DNA of 64,000 nucleotides from Eutreptiella sp. 'Long Island Sound 2002'. Lineage: Eukaryota; Euglenozoa; Euglenophyceae; Eutreptiales; Eutreptiaceae. A program made the position numbers and the translations under genes. The DNA is taken from contig OZ038395.1 in the NCBI GenBank assembly GCA_964036045.1, positions 7,146,755 to 7,210,754 on the forward strand. The letters are read 5' to 3'. This document shows positions 21,230 to 32,324 of this stretch, piece after piece. Every line of letters begins with the position of its first letter. The stretch's first letter is position 1. The notes beneath the pieces were generated by a model that saw nothing but the letters and a program-made list of their open reading frames with translations, made no database searches and was not told the origin of the DNA.

Positions 21230-24075
21230 ACTTGAAGGAGATTGAAAACCAGAGTGGAAACGCAGGCCTGTGTTTCACAAGCTACAAAGTACTCCATACG
21301 AGCAACGTAGCCCTCGGAGGTTGTCAAATCCGGGTGTATTTGGTTCACCCAGTGCCATTGTTGTGGCTAGGGTGAGGAGCTGAGTCTCCATCCTGGTTAT
21401 GTATGTCCAAAATGGCCAAGTCTCAACTAAGGCTATGGCATTGCAGGAAAAAGCAATCGTCGCTTTGAGTTCCAGATTGAGATCCTGCCTAGTGATCATT
21501 TTGTGCCTTTGCGGGTCTGGCACATCACAGCCACTGCACATGCAGAGTGTGCTGGAACCATTGGCATCACACTGCGCTTTGAATACGTCCTGAGCATTGA
21601 CTACCCCACAAGCAGAATTGTGGATACATCACACACAGATTTTTCCGTTCTAAGGGGCCTCTCCACAAGCAGACCTTGGTGAAGCTGTCAACTGCTGGCA
21701 GGCGATGCGGATGCTTTTTTGCAACCCATTTGTTCTGAATGCTGACCCGAAATTGGGCACCACCCTTTCTTGACCGACGTGTGTACCCGCACCTGTGGCA
21801 ACGGGCAACGTCTGGCCATCTCGCCTTGATCTGTGCAGATCGCAGCAGAACTGCCACAAGCTGTAATCTTGACAATATCATGATGCCATCGTATTCCTCC
21901 GCAATGTGGCTGAAGTAGTGACAAATAGGCACAAAGGAGGTACATAGTAGCATAATCCCAGTATTGCACAAACATGCATGTGGCAGTGCATGCATGGACG
22001 GCATCCTATATTGCCTTCCCAAGCAAGGTCATTTCTTTGCCATTGAATTACACAATAACGTTGTTGCAGTGTTGTGATGTACAAAATTTTAAGCATATCT
22101 AGCAATAGTATCCTTTCCACCCCCCCGTGCCCATTACCAGGTGGGCTTTGGGTTGGATTCAGCGAACACCCTCCCGCATTCAAAAAGATAAAACATCTTT
22201 TTGGATGATTTTGGAGGCTTGTGGGTGGATATCGGGCCCCACAAGAGCTTAGAACAAAATAAAAAGGGTATGATATCACCGCCTATCCTACCGAGAGTAT
22301 TGGAAATTGCCATGTTTGCCCTCCAAAAAGTATGCATTACCCGTACACCCCCCCCAAAAGTCAGCAATCGGAAGTATTTCCCTCACATTTCCTCAGTCTT
22401 ATGATGTACCAACCCATATTACGGGTATTTTGTGGTTTGCATCCTAGTTTCCCCTGTTTTTGGTGCTATGGTTAGGATCCTGGCAGCCGAGGTGTCATTC
22501 CGGATTTTTAGCCTTTCCTACCCTTTCAAGGTCTTCAATACCCAACTCTATCCATCCAAATATTTTCCAAAGCATTTTTTTTTTTTAGGTCCCCATCCTG
22601 AAAATAGATGTGGCAGCAGTCCCTAGTTGCCCCCCAAGGCCCAATTGTCAGAGGCGAGCGGGGGGGGGGGGGGGTTGCCAAATATCTTTCCACATGTATT
22701 TTTATGAATGTGCCACCCACATTTCCAATCCTGATAGGCATTGCCACCATTGACACCAAGTTCTATAGTTTGATGTATTGCCGGATCCGGCAAAAACAAG
22801 CTAGACATAGGGAATGCCGTGCACACCATGCGCATGCAGTGCATACTTTTTGTGTGTCGGCAACTACTTGAACCCTAGTTTTGGCCCTTTTTCACAAGTT
22901 TGTTGCTCCATACTAGGTTTTTTTTACGCTTCTTGTGCATTGAGGATGTGGAACATTTGAATTGCCGCCCATTTTCACCCATTTTCAGCCATTTCAGCCC
23001 ATTGTCACCCGGTCGTGCTGCACATTCTTTGTTCTGGGTGCATGGTGGATTAGGATGATGGGGAATCACTGGACGTCGTGTACATTCACAATGCATCAAA
23101 CGGGCACGTGGGTTGTTACGCACTCGAAAAGCGGATTCCAACCTTCATGGCCATTGCCTTGCTATCTCTAGGAAACAATGCACTTTGTAGATTCTCTTTA
23201 AGAGCCAACACTTGAACCCTGCGTCCACGCTATCGGATCATTGCGAATCAGTAGCATGGCCTGTCAATAACGGCCCACATAGGTGCAAGTTGGGCCCCAA
23301 TCGGGTCAAGGCAGAATGCCTATGTCCCCAAAAGGCTGCCACCATCCAACAGACTCAAGCAACAGCAGATTGCACTTGGCCACGGCTACCAACCACCAAG
23401 GATATGAAGACCCTTTTGACGGCTGCATAAATGTAGGGTGGTTTCCTCCCTTCCTCCCTGGCTAGGTTTCATTCTGTGGGCACTGCACTGCACGCAGTGC
23501 CCACAAAGTGCGCACGCAGTGCAACATCTTGGCCATAAAGCAAATATTGGTACAACAAACTAGAATATTTTGGAATGCTAGAAGGAGGCACATTCACACA
23601 CATACAGGGTTATATGGGCGACATGGTGCAGGGGCACATTGCACATGACACATTACACAACATTACACATTGCATGACAATCACTGCATGGTACAAAAAA
23701 CCGACTTGCTGATTTGTTGGGTTGCATCATGTGTGCCACCATTTGATCATTATACATGCCACTATGAACAAGATGCACTCATGTTCGTTGGATCCGGTGA
23801 AACTCATCATTTATTGTCATCGTCCCCACACTGAAGTAATGCTGGATGTTGTTTCCCCCTCAGAGCCCACCTCTTTGGGCCCACTGCCCCACTGTGAACG
23901 GCCCGTAAGGCTTTTCTAGGGCCGCAAGGCCCCTTAAGGGTGAATTTGCACACATTATTGCAGGGAATGGGATTCAGGTTGCCAACTACTCCAACCTGTT
24001 TGCACTGATTTATGATTGTGGTAGCATAGGCTTTTGCGTTTGATGGAGTGGCAATAGGTTTTAAAAGCCAAGATG
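21230..24075. other. Non-coding, diverged repeats
   Basis: No supported gene. The stretch near 21505-21555 (CCTTTGCGGGTCTGGCACATC, then CAGCCACTGCACATG) is related to about 25573-25620. A (CCCATTTTCA)-like short repeat lies at 22968-23010. GC-rich motif copies lie at 22814-22847 and 23479-23526. A poly(G) tract is at about 22660-22674. Confidence 0.5.
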
Positions 24076-24475
24076 CTTCATATCCTCATTTTTGTGGGTA
24101 AATGGGATTGATTGACAAGTTGGCATGCTTGTGTGGTTGTAATTCAATGGGCTAAGCTGGCCAATTTGGTACAGTTGAGCGTCCTCGGCAGTAAATTTGC
24201 ATTGGTACTAAGTAAAGTGTATTACCAAGTGCCACCACCCCCTGTGTGAGTGGTGGTGGTGGTGGGGTTGTGCCATAAAGGCTGAACAAGTATGCCAGGT
24301 GGTTCTTCCGGGGGTATGCACGCCTTCACTTTTTGAAGAGGGACTGCTTCACTCTTGGATAGGTGGATTGGTTGCCCGCCCGCCCATTGGGTCAGGGGTG
24401 AAGATGGTGGCTTCAAAAAAAAACTGTGATAGGTGGGCAGCCTGCTTGGCTACCCCTAACTGCTAGGAAACGTCA
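24076..24475. repeat. Copy 1 of a 400-bp near-identical dispersed repeat
   Basis: About 400 bases nearly identical to 28709-29107 in the same orientation, with only a handful of differences, including a 2-base indel. An identical 64-codon minus-strand frame appears in both copies but has no recognisable domain. It is preceded by a more diverged shared segment (24013-24075, like 28111-28170). Confidence 0.9.
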
Positions 24476-24529
24476 TCATTTGATTCAATTATTAACTTTT
24501 GTAACAAAAAGTAAAATGGCTATATAGAT

Positions 24530-24690
24530 TTTGGCCGTGTTGGTGAAAAGTGATTTGGCCACATAGCCCCCTCAGTGTCGGTCTCTGGGAAAAATGAAAT
24601 GGTTGCATAACCCGAGCCGTCTCACGGAGGAATTAAAGTGGTTTCATAACCCCTTGGGTGTTCGGAAGACATCAAACAGGCCACATAACC
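24530..24690. repeat. Short degenerate tandem repeat (CACATAACCC-like units)
   Basis: Four loosely related units of 40-50 bases, each with a GGYNNCATARCCC core (near 24557, 24602, 24642 and 24680). They give repeated HNP-type residues in the overlapping open frame. Probably a decayed tandem array. Confidence 0.45.
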
Positions 24691-24954
24691 CTTGTAGTCT
24701 TGGGGTCTTTGCCAACATCTCGAGAAGGTGCACTTCCCATTGTCAAATTGGTTGGAACCAAGCACACATAATGGTGTTGCAACATGATACAAACTATGGG
24801 AATGTGCATACATTCCACATAGCTTTGGAGAAACACCATCTAGTGGCGGCCTAGGGTCGTTGTTTCAATTGAAATTCACACTCATTCTAGGTGCCAAACA
24901 AAAAGATGCAAACGAATTGCAGCAGGTGCTTCAAGCCCACATTATTCATTGGTT

Positions 24955-25190
24955 GGAAAGACAAAAAACGTCGAAGAGAGGCTATTGGATCAAGCACACG
25001 TGCAAGTGCCATATACCCCCCGTTTTGGTGGGTTATTTGCATCTGATGGATGATATTTGACGTCTAACCCCTTGTAAAATCATCATTTTTGGGAGGAAAA
25101 ACTAGCGCCCAATGAAACTTTCAAATTTTGACCGTGCCACCCCCCCATACCTGGGTACCACTTTTTGGGTGGGGCTAGGGTGGGGGTCAA
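24955..25190. repeat. Copy 1 of a diverged dispersed repeat
   Basis: Similar to about 27298-27540. Shared landmarks are TCGAAGAGAGG...GATCAAGC, CATATACCCCCC, then ACCCCTTGTAAAATCAT and a final TTTTTGRGGGG-type tract followed by TCAAAA. Divergence is much higher than between the 24.1 and 28.7 kb copies, so this family is older. Confidence 0.7.
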
Positions 25191-27297
25191 AACTTAGTTG
25201 GCCAAGAGCTGCCACTGTGCGTTGATCCACACCGAAGTCCTCCAGAATTTTTTTCTTGAATATGAACCCCCTAACCAACAATGGGGGTCCCAAGTGCTAT
25301 CTCAGGGTATTGGCCCCCCATTGGTGCCCCACGGGTTTGGCTGAAAAATCGCAATTTTCGGGTGACCTCCAACAACCTTTCGGGACCCTTGGGCTGTTGT
25401 TGGGTGATCATTTGGTGACAATAGGAGTACGTAGAAACCCATGGAATGCCATGTAGCACCAAGTGGGCCTCTTTGGAAGTATTAGCATTGTGGTGGGCAA
25501 AACTTGGTCACCCTATAGCTAGCCTAGGACCCAGAGACGGTTTTCTTCCACATGGACCCCTAAACCAATTACTCGCCCCTTTGCGGATCTAGCACAACAG
25601 CCACTGCACACGGAGAATGCACAAATATGTGAAGTCGGTAGTCCATGAAACAATCGATAGCGTAGGCGTTGGCCAAAGTTACATACTCTAGGTTTGTTTC
25701 AACGTGTATTTGCTTCAGCTTGATAATATCCTTGCATTTCAGAGTCGGGAAATCACAAAGTGAAACGGGAACTCACACTTTGTGCACAAGTATATGCAAT
25801 CTACTACGTTTACGCGTACTTGAGAAGCAAAGGCGAAAGAAAAAATGGTTACATTGTGCTTTGTCCCAATTGTCAACAACCCCATCTCCTTTGCTTTGTA
25901 GACACCCCGCAATGTGCTCCCCCAACTCAACTGTCACCTCTTTTTCCATCCATGCTTGATCCCTCCGTATTTCTTCTTCTTCTTGGGCCCTACTTGACTT
26001 TCCACTTGTGCCCGCACCATTGTCACTACCGTTTCCGCTTCCTAGAGTCCCGACCGAAGTCGTCACCGATCCATCACTTTCTTTGTCGATCTTCCATACA
26101 AGTCTCTAATCCTCATTATTACTGCACCCAATCCTTCTTGCAGCTTTTCCACCATCCGCAGTATTTCTCCCAATCCCATGATCCTTCGTTGAATATCGCA
26201 CACAACCACCCGCAATTTTTCCAGGCCTACACGTAGGAGCGTCAGGGCAAAGGCATTGATGTTGTTCAAGGTGCGGGTGATGTCCCCCCATGTGTAGTGT
26301 ACCTTAAGGTCTGTTGGGCTTTCAAACGGTTGATGAATGGCAGAAGGAACATCAACATCCCGTCTTTACATGACATGTGCACCCTACAGTTCTAGGAGAC
26401 TCCTATCTTGTGATAAAGAACAGAATCAACAACCTAGAATGATGAAAATATTGACGCATGGAAACTCAAAGAGATCTACACAAACAGATGTACAATTCTA
26501 AGTGAGCTACGACAAATGTATGTATGGTGTTTTTGACACCTTGCATTATGGACTTTTAGAGCACCATAGAGCACCATGGCTGCGCATCCAAATGTGCCCT
26601 CATGGCTGTGTTGCAATGTGCACCATTCTGAAGCGAGGCATTTGATCTTGAAACCTACAGCTTGGAAATGCATGAAATACATTGTGCTTTGGTGCTATGA
26701 CAAGGTTGCCACCACTTTGCTGTTTGAGGGGACCGGTCTTTAGATTATACCATCATATCATTACTGCTGCCAACAATCGCTTAAGCATGGCTAGGGCTGA
26801 AAACGGCTAAGTTCACTAGCCAAAGGGGAGGGTTAAGGCGCCAAACCCTCACACCCAAGCCAGGCATTGACTTGCAACCAGCTTCCACCTTAAAAAGCCC
26901 CATCTAAGGGTCCTAGATCCAATGGACTTAGAGCAAGGACCCACATTTTCGGCTCAAGGCCGCGAGGAAACGTTGTTTCCCCTTGAAAAAGTATTCCCAA
27001 ATTTGCCATTAGGTTATGGGGTCCTGTGCCACTGTAGCCAACATCCTATCAAAAACGTGGCAAACCGTTGCCCCCAAGATACGTTTATAGATGCTATCGC
27101 CATAGCAATTCACAACGTTGAAGTGGATTTTGAATGATGCTCAACAAACTGTTGGGGGTTGCTCATATTTTCAAGCATCACGCCTCCCATGTCCAATAAG
27201 CATTTAGCTACTATTCCTTGCCCCAATATTGTTCGTTTTGGCAGTCCATTGCATCTAATTCTTGGTGGCATTTTTGGGAATTCATTCTTTACCCAAA
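25191..27297. other. Non-coding; old repeat fragments
   Basis: Short frames only. It contains relics related to 15.25-15.33 kb (about 25230-25305 and 25525-25575) and to 21.5 kb (about 25573-25620). No RNA gene or CDS is recognised. Confidence 0.5.
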
Positions 27298-27540
27298 ATC
27301 ACCTCGAAGAGAGGTTGTTAGATCAAGCGCAGGCGCGGGCGTCATATACCCCCCTTTTTTGGGGTCATTCGCGTAGCATACCCCAAGGCATGATATTGGA
27401 TGTCCAACCCCTTGTAAAATCATTATTTTGCCCAATAAGAGCATCCCCCAATGGATTTTTTGATTTTGAGGCCTCTACCCCCTAAAACTGGATATCACTT
27501 TTTGAGGGGGGGGTGGGTGGGGGGGGGGGTCAAAAGTTTT
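27298..27540. repeat. Copy 2 of the diverged dispersed repeat
   Basis: Pairs with 24955-25190 (see that entry). It ends in a poly(G) tract about 50 bases before the tRNA-like pair. Confidence 0.7.
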
Positions 27541-27589
27541 TGCTTAATAGGCTACAAGCAGTGGGGACACACGGCGCTGGTAACACGGC

Positions 27590-27655
27590 CAGCGGTCCAA
27601 TGGTAGCGCAGCCGACAGCATGTGTGCAGGCGTCGGTTCGAATCCTGATCTGCTG
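27590..27655 (+). ncRNA. tRNA-derived (SINE-like) unit, plus-strand arm of an inverted pair
   Basis: It has an A-box-like AATGGTAGCGCAG and a consensus B box GGTTCGAATCC (27635-27645) at normal internal-promoter spacing. CAGCGG and CTGCTG can pair as most of an acceptor stem. The T-stem is poorly paired and no clean anticodon stem-loop is seen, so this is a tRNA-like relic or SINE head and not a functional tRNA. It is homologous to the opposite unit at 27690-27762. Confidence 0.6.
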
Positions 27656-27663
27656 ACTTTTAG

Positions 27664-27683
27664 CGCCGCCGCCGGCGGCGGCG
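27664..27683. repeat. Perfect 20-bp GC palindrome between two tRNA-like units
   Basis: CGCCGCCGCCGGCGGCGGCG is its own reverse complement and forms the centre of the larger inverted repeat made by the two flanking tRNA-like units. Confidence 0.95.
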
Positions 27684-27689
27684 TCAAAG

Positions 27690-27762
27690 TGGGCAGACTA
27701 GGATTCGAACCGCCGACCACACGGCCGCCGGCCGGCTGCGTTACCACTCGGCCACTACTTGG
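27690..27762 (-). ncRNA. tRNA-derived (SINE-like) unit, minus-strand arm of an inverted pair
   Basis: On the minus strand there is an A box TGGCCGAGTGG, a good match to the consensus, and a B box GGTTCGAATCC (complement of 27701-27711). The following CCTAGTCTGCCCACTTTGA is clearly related to the tail of the plus-strand unit. The two units therefore sit tail to tail. Internal GC-rich repeats have replaced a normal anticodon arm, so a working tRNA is unlikely. Confidence 0.6.
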
Positions 27763-28169
27763 ATTGTGGCGAATGGCGTCGCTGCTGCTTGGGGCCGCAT
27801 CTGCCACTGACAAAAAACCCAAACTGTGTGTATCTGTCTGACTGCCTGCTTGCTGGCTCAGGGACTGATTGGCTGACTGTCAACCTCTCTTCGAGGTGCA
27901 CTGCCGAAGGCAATAGAATTTCAGTGTTCGTGTTGTGCACCAATGCTAGAGGTCTCTAGAGGGATGGGGGTCAGGCGGGGGTGGCATGTAGGGATGAGGG
28001 TAGCCTTAAGGCCTGAATTGTTGATGTAGTTAAGCAGTGGCAAGCCCCTAATGGTGGGTCCAATTACATGAAGACAATGATTATGGTCATCAAATTGCTT
28101 GTAGTTGTTGTGATTGTGGTAGCATAGGCTTTGCATTTGGTGTAGTGGCAATGGGATTTGCAAGCCAAG

Positions 28170-28708
28170 AGGCTTTGTCACTGGTGATCATTGCAGTTGG
28201 CGTAGGCTTACTCTTTTTACAAGTCACCCAAGAATTGGCTGTGGACACAGGGGGGGCCTACCATCTGAGTGGAGCATCAATGTGTTTGTCTCCAAAGCTT
28301 GAGCCTACTTTCTGGGAAACACCTGGAACTCTGCAAGCACTTTAGGTAGGCTTTTGGTGGCTTGAGGGCAAGGGCTACGCCTGCAAAGGTGATATTTGAC
28401 CCTGCATGGTGGAAAAGGTGTCCATTTGCTCCTGCAATCCTCATCACATGGCAAAAATGCTATCTGGAGAATGACTCTCTGTAGATGTAAATTTCATTTT
28501 TCATGTTCTGTGTTGCAGCATTTTGCCCTTAGGACAGTTGCAATTTGGTTGTGCTTTTACCCAGACCTGATGCCACAAGTTGTTTGGGATGATGTTGCAT
28601 TATGGCATTTGGTTTTATTGTACTTGGGATGGCACCAGCTGCATTCCATAGACATCAGTTCCCAGCACCAGCTATTTTTGGGTTGAGCAGAAAAATTGCA
28701 ATCAGCCG
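28170..28708. other. Extra segment present only at the second repeat locus
   Basis: At 24 kb the two homologous blocks (24013-24075 and 24076-24475) are adjacent. At 28 kb the matching blocks are separated by these roughly 540 bases. The segment is either an insertion here or a deletion at 24 kb. No domain is recognised in it. Confidence 0.6.
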
Positions 28709-29107
28709 TGCTTCATATCCTCATTTTTGTGGGTAAATGGGATTGATTGACAAGTTGGCATACTTGTGGTTGTAATTCAATGGGCTAAGCTGGCCAATTT
28801 GGTACAGTTGAGCGTCCTCGGCAGTAAATTTGCATTGGTACTAAGTAAAGTGTATTACCAAGTGCCACCACCCCCTGTGTGAGTGGTGGTGGTGGTGGGG
28901 TTGTGCCATAAAGGCTGAACAAGTATGCCAGGTGGTTCTTCCGGGGGTATGCACGCCTTCACTTTTTGAAGAGGGACTGCTTCACTCTTGGATAGGTGGA
29001 TTGGTTGCCCGCCCGCCCATTGGGTCAGGGGTGAAGATGGTGGCTTCAAAAAAAAACTGTGATAGGTGGGCAGCCTGCTTGGCTACCCCTAACTGCTAGG
29101 AACCGTC
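28709..29107. repeat. Copy 2 of the 400-bp near-identical dispersed repeat
   Basis: Pairs with 24076-24475 in the same orientation. The very low divergence indicates a recent duplication or gene conversion. Confidence 0.9.
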
Positions 29108-29605
29108 ACTTTACTAGGCGAAAGCTGGACACTTGCACCGCTGCTCAGCACAGCCATGGTGTGGTGTGCGAGCAGCCGTACAACGTACTTAAAATCAGTC
29201 ATTATTCTGCACCTTGATGTTTCTTGTGCACCTTTGAGGGGGGCACATAAAGGGTTCACCTTCTCAGCTGGATTCCTCCTTGCCATCCAAATTTTGGGTT
29301 CTTGTCTGTTGTATTCTATCATTTCTGTCCTCACGCACACAGACTACAAATTGCCAGACACTTGCACTGCGCTGGTCTGATGGAGGTTAGCGTGCCTCAA
29401 GTTTCTAACATGCAATCACCCATGCACAATCATGCGGATGCTGAATTGTTACATGGCTTATTAACTGTGTCAACAGATGCTACCAAGGGTGTGTACATGC
29501 TCTTTGCACTGCATGCCTGCTTTTATTCACGTATGACATATGTGTGTGCGGCCTGGAAGTAGTCTGAGTGCTGTCTCTTGCTAGTGCCTTGGCACAGGCC
29601 TGGCG

Positions 29606-30268
29606 ATGCAATCAATCAATCGGTCGAATGGCTCACAGGGAGGCTTTGCTCACTCAATAACATACGCAGCAATAATTCTTCAATGCCAACCACCCAGTGC
29701 AGAGGTTCTGCCTTTACTCACGTGCAACAAACATGCAATGTTACTCACGTGCAAAAAACATGCAATGTTACTCACGTGCAACAAACATGCAATTTTCCTA
29801 CCAGACTTACTCCCCAAGGAAGCGGAAGATCTGTGTAAGCTGCTGGCTGAACTGCCCCCGGATGTGTTGGTTGGGCACGTGGTGGCGAATCCAGGACTAC
29901 TTGACCAAGTGGAAAAGTACTGCATGAATGTGTTGCGTGAGCATTATGGGATTGAGGCTGCACCAGAGGCTGTGGGCATGGCACTGTCACAACCGCGTTC
30001 CCCTTCACCAGCACCTCCAGTACAACCTCCGCTCAACGCACATGCACCGCGATCATCAATGCAACCCCATCCAGTGCAGCAGGACGGTCTACGCTCGATG
30101 CTGTTACAGTCTGTGGAAGGAATGATTCATGACAGGCTGCATTTGGAACAGGTGATGATGAAACTCGGCAGTTGTAGGGACCAACAGGGGTTCACAGAGG
30201 TGAACATGGTGGTGGATTGGGTGCCAACAAAGGGTGAAGTTCTCGGAAAGAAGATGTTAAATCATTGA
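29606..30268 (+). CDS. Hypothetical ORF, helical segment plus Pro-rich linker
   Basis: 220 codons from ATG. Codons from about 36 to 63 come from a 27-bp unit repeated three times (29712-29795, CTCACGTGCAACAAACATGC). The next part, from about residue 68, looks protein-like: LLPKEAEDLCKLLAEL and LLDQVEKYCMNVLREHYGIE suggest two amphipathic helices. A Pro/Gln-rich stretch follows, then a further helix. TTTTCCTACCAG just before the helical part is a plausible splice acceptor, so the repeat-coded N-terminus may be intron. No family is recognised. Confidence 0.4.
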   Translation: MQSINRSNGSQGGFAHSITYAAIILQCQPPSAEVLPLLTCNKHAMLLTCKKHAMLLTCNKHAIFLPDLLPKEAEDLCKLLAELPPDVLVGHVVANPGLLDQVEKYCMNVLREHYGIEAAPEAVGMALSQPRSPSPAPPVQPPLNAHAPRSSMQPHPVQQDGLRSMLLQSVEGMIHDRLHLEQVMMKLGSCRDQQGFTEVNMVVDWVPTKGEVLGKKMLNH

Positions 30269-30340
30269 AACAGATGTTTGGGAATGGTATCTCAGCGAAG
30301 GCGTGTTCAGCAATGCTTTCGTTGGTGTGATCATGGATGT

Positions 30341-30515
30341 TCTTCCTTGTCACCCTGTGCCCCTGTCCCTTTGTGTTGACTGGGCCAGTGTCCATGCATT
30401 CAAGCTCGAGTTCTGTCGGGCCGACAAGGCCGGGCCAGTGTGTTCAGCAAACCTGAGCATTTTGTCAGTCATACCTTAATACCTGATGCTGCCGAATGCG
30501 TCAATAGGAACAACA
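30341..30515. repeat. Copy 1 of a 170-bp dispersed repeat
   Basis: Related to 33241-33409. Shared strings include TGTTGACTGGGCCAGTGTCC, CAAGCTCGAGTT, TGTTCAGCAAAC, TTTGTCAGT and TCAATAGGAACAACA. The two copies differ at perhaps one position in six. Confidence 0.75.
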
Positions 30516-30664
30516 CTTTGGAGTTATAAACCCCCCCGTCTAAGATATGGCTTGTCCAAGATACATGAGGTTTATGGACCGGAGTAATTTGACACTTGAT
30601 TTGTATTTTCCTTCTATTGTTGAGGTTTTTAGCACCGTCTGCAACATACCCCCAACTGTACAGG

Positions 30665-30723
<59 letters not shown>

Positions 30724-30739
30724 TGTGTGTGTGTGTGTG
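30665..30739. repeat. (GT)n microsatellite
   Basis: About 36 GT units with one TATG interruption. Confidence 0.95.
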
Positions 30740-30769
30740 GACTGTATGAATTTGGGAGCTTGCGATATC

Positions 30770-31622
30770 TTGGACAAGGATGTTTGGGGGGGGGGGTAGT
30801 AGCAGAAGCCACCTGCAGATGTGTGATGGAAATAAGGATTTTCTGGAAGAGGTGGTGGTGGTATGGAGGGATTGGGTTTCATGTATTTTCATGGGCAGAT
30901 TATGTGTGTAATGGCCTGTGTGGATCGATGGAGAGATACAGTGGTGCAAGGCGAAGGAGATGTGTCGCCAGAATCCTTCGAAATGGCCAAATTCATCTTT
31001 TCTAACTTCTCGGAATGGCGCCCGTGCACACAAAGCTGCAACACTCGTCATCTATATGCTTTCTTCATGCTCCTCACCCTCGTACCATACATGTCTTCCT
31101 CATATGTCTCCCTCCTTTGTCGCTTCTCATGCTCCTCTTTCGGTTACTCCATACCGCCTTCTCGCACACCACTCCCTCCTCTCCCTCATCTTCCTCCTGG
31201 GGCTCATCGGTTCCTCGTCGTCCTGATATGTGCACCACAACTCCACAACTTCGACCCCTTTGGCGATGCACGTTTCTTCGCTTTCTCCTCTACAAACCCA
31301 TGGTGGAGAAATGGTCACTTCCCATCTGGGAATTCACATTCCCCCAAGGCAAGGGACGCATATCGACTGTGAAAGACAAATGATGTCAAGAGTGCAGAAT
31401 GAGGCAAGGATATCAATGGCGGCCGCAACAGCTGAACCCTGTTGGGCTGCTAGTGCCATCTCCTCGAATTCCATAGGCCCGTGTCCCCAGTGCCATGCGC
31501 AAGTACCACCTGTGCACATGCTTTTGGCGGAATGTCTTTTTGTCAACGAAGACTACCATAGAATACCATCAAAGTACAAATTCTTATTTATCCCATAGGA
31601 CACTGCCATAGGTTTCTGCGCT
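30770..31622. other. No recognisable gene
   Basis: Poly(G) at 30785-30796, then CT-rich sequence near 31060-31220. Short frames on both strands without a domain. Confidence 0.45.
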
Positions 31623-32324
31623 ATGTGCTTCCAGGTGTCACACGGGGCTGAGAGGAGCAACACTGCACAGCATTTACAATATCAGCTCGAGGAGGAGCAT
31701 TTCAACACCCAGCACAAGATTTTGAAGGCTTTGCAACAGCGAATGCACCTGTCGCCGTCCGACAATCAACACTGGCTTCAAGGCACCTTGGATGAGCTCC
31801 AGGGGATCAACAGTGAGTTGCAGCTGAGCACTGTTCAACTGCTGAAAGCAGTGCCAGAGCTGAAGCAGGAGTTCGAAGCAGAAGTGCATGAAGTGCTCTC
31901 CCAACTGCTTCAGCACTTGGGATGTGAGGTATTCTTCCTCCGCCTGATCCAATCATTTCACAACAGGTTTTCATGTCAATGGCCGGGGGGGCATTCACAG
32001 CACATATTGAGAGATCACCTTGTAGTGGCAGAATGTCATCTCCCCCGCGAAGAGTGTTTTGTGCTGTTTTTGAAATCTGCCAGAACAGATCCTTTCAGGG
32101 ATGCAAGCCCACCACAGTCAATGGCAGTCAATCTCCTCACAAACACAAACCTGTTGTTGGTTCATGAATTTCCACATCCAACATGTGTTGTGGACGGGTA
32201 TATTTCACTCCATGAGACCACACCTCTCAGCGGGGGAGCAAAGAACCAATTGAAAGTGCGCCAGCTTTGCATCGAATCAGCCGAAATGAACCCCCTGCGA
32301 ACCAACTATTGCTGCTGCTGTTAA
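31623..32324 (+). CDS. Hypothetical ORF with coiled-coil-like N-terminal half
   Basis: 233 codons from ATG. Residues about 15-100 are rich in Glu, Gln, Leu and His with heptad-like spacing (LEEEHFNTQHKILKALQQRM, then LDELQGINSELQLS), suggesting a helical or coiled-coil segment. GCTATGTGCTTCCAG at the start resembles a splice acceptor, so the true exon may begin at about 31636 and the ATG may be fortuitous. The C-terminal half is less convincing and ends in a Cys run. No family is recognised. Confidence 0.4.
   Translation: MCFQVSHGAERSNTAQHLQYQLEEEHFNTQHKILKALQQRMHLSPSDNQHWLQGTLDELQGINSELQLSTVQLLKAVPELKQEFEAEVHEVLSQLLQHLGCEVFFLRLIQSFHNRFSCQWPGGHSQHILRDHLVVAECHLPREECFVLFLKSARTDPFRDASPPQSMAVNLLTNTNLLLVHEFPHPTCVVDGYISLHETTPLSGGAKNQLKVRQLCIESAEMNPLRTNYCCCC

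Noticed and set aside
27590-27762. Functional tRNA genes
   Set aside because: B boxes are perfect, but T-stems or anticodon arms do not fold properly and loop invariants are missing.
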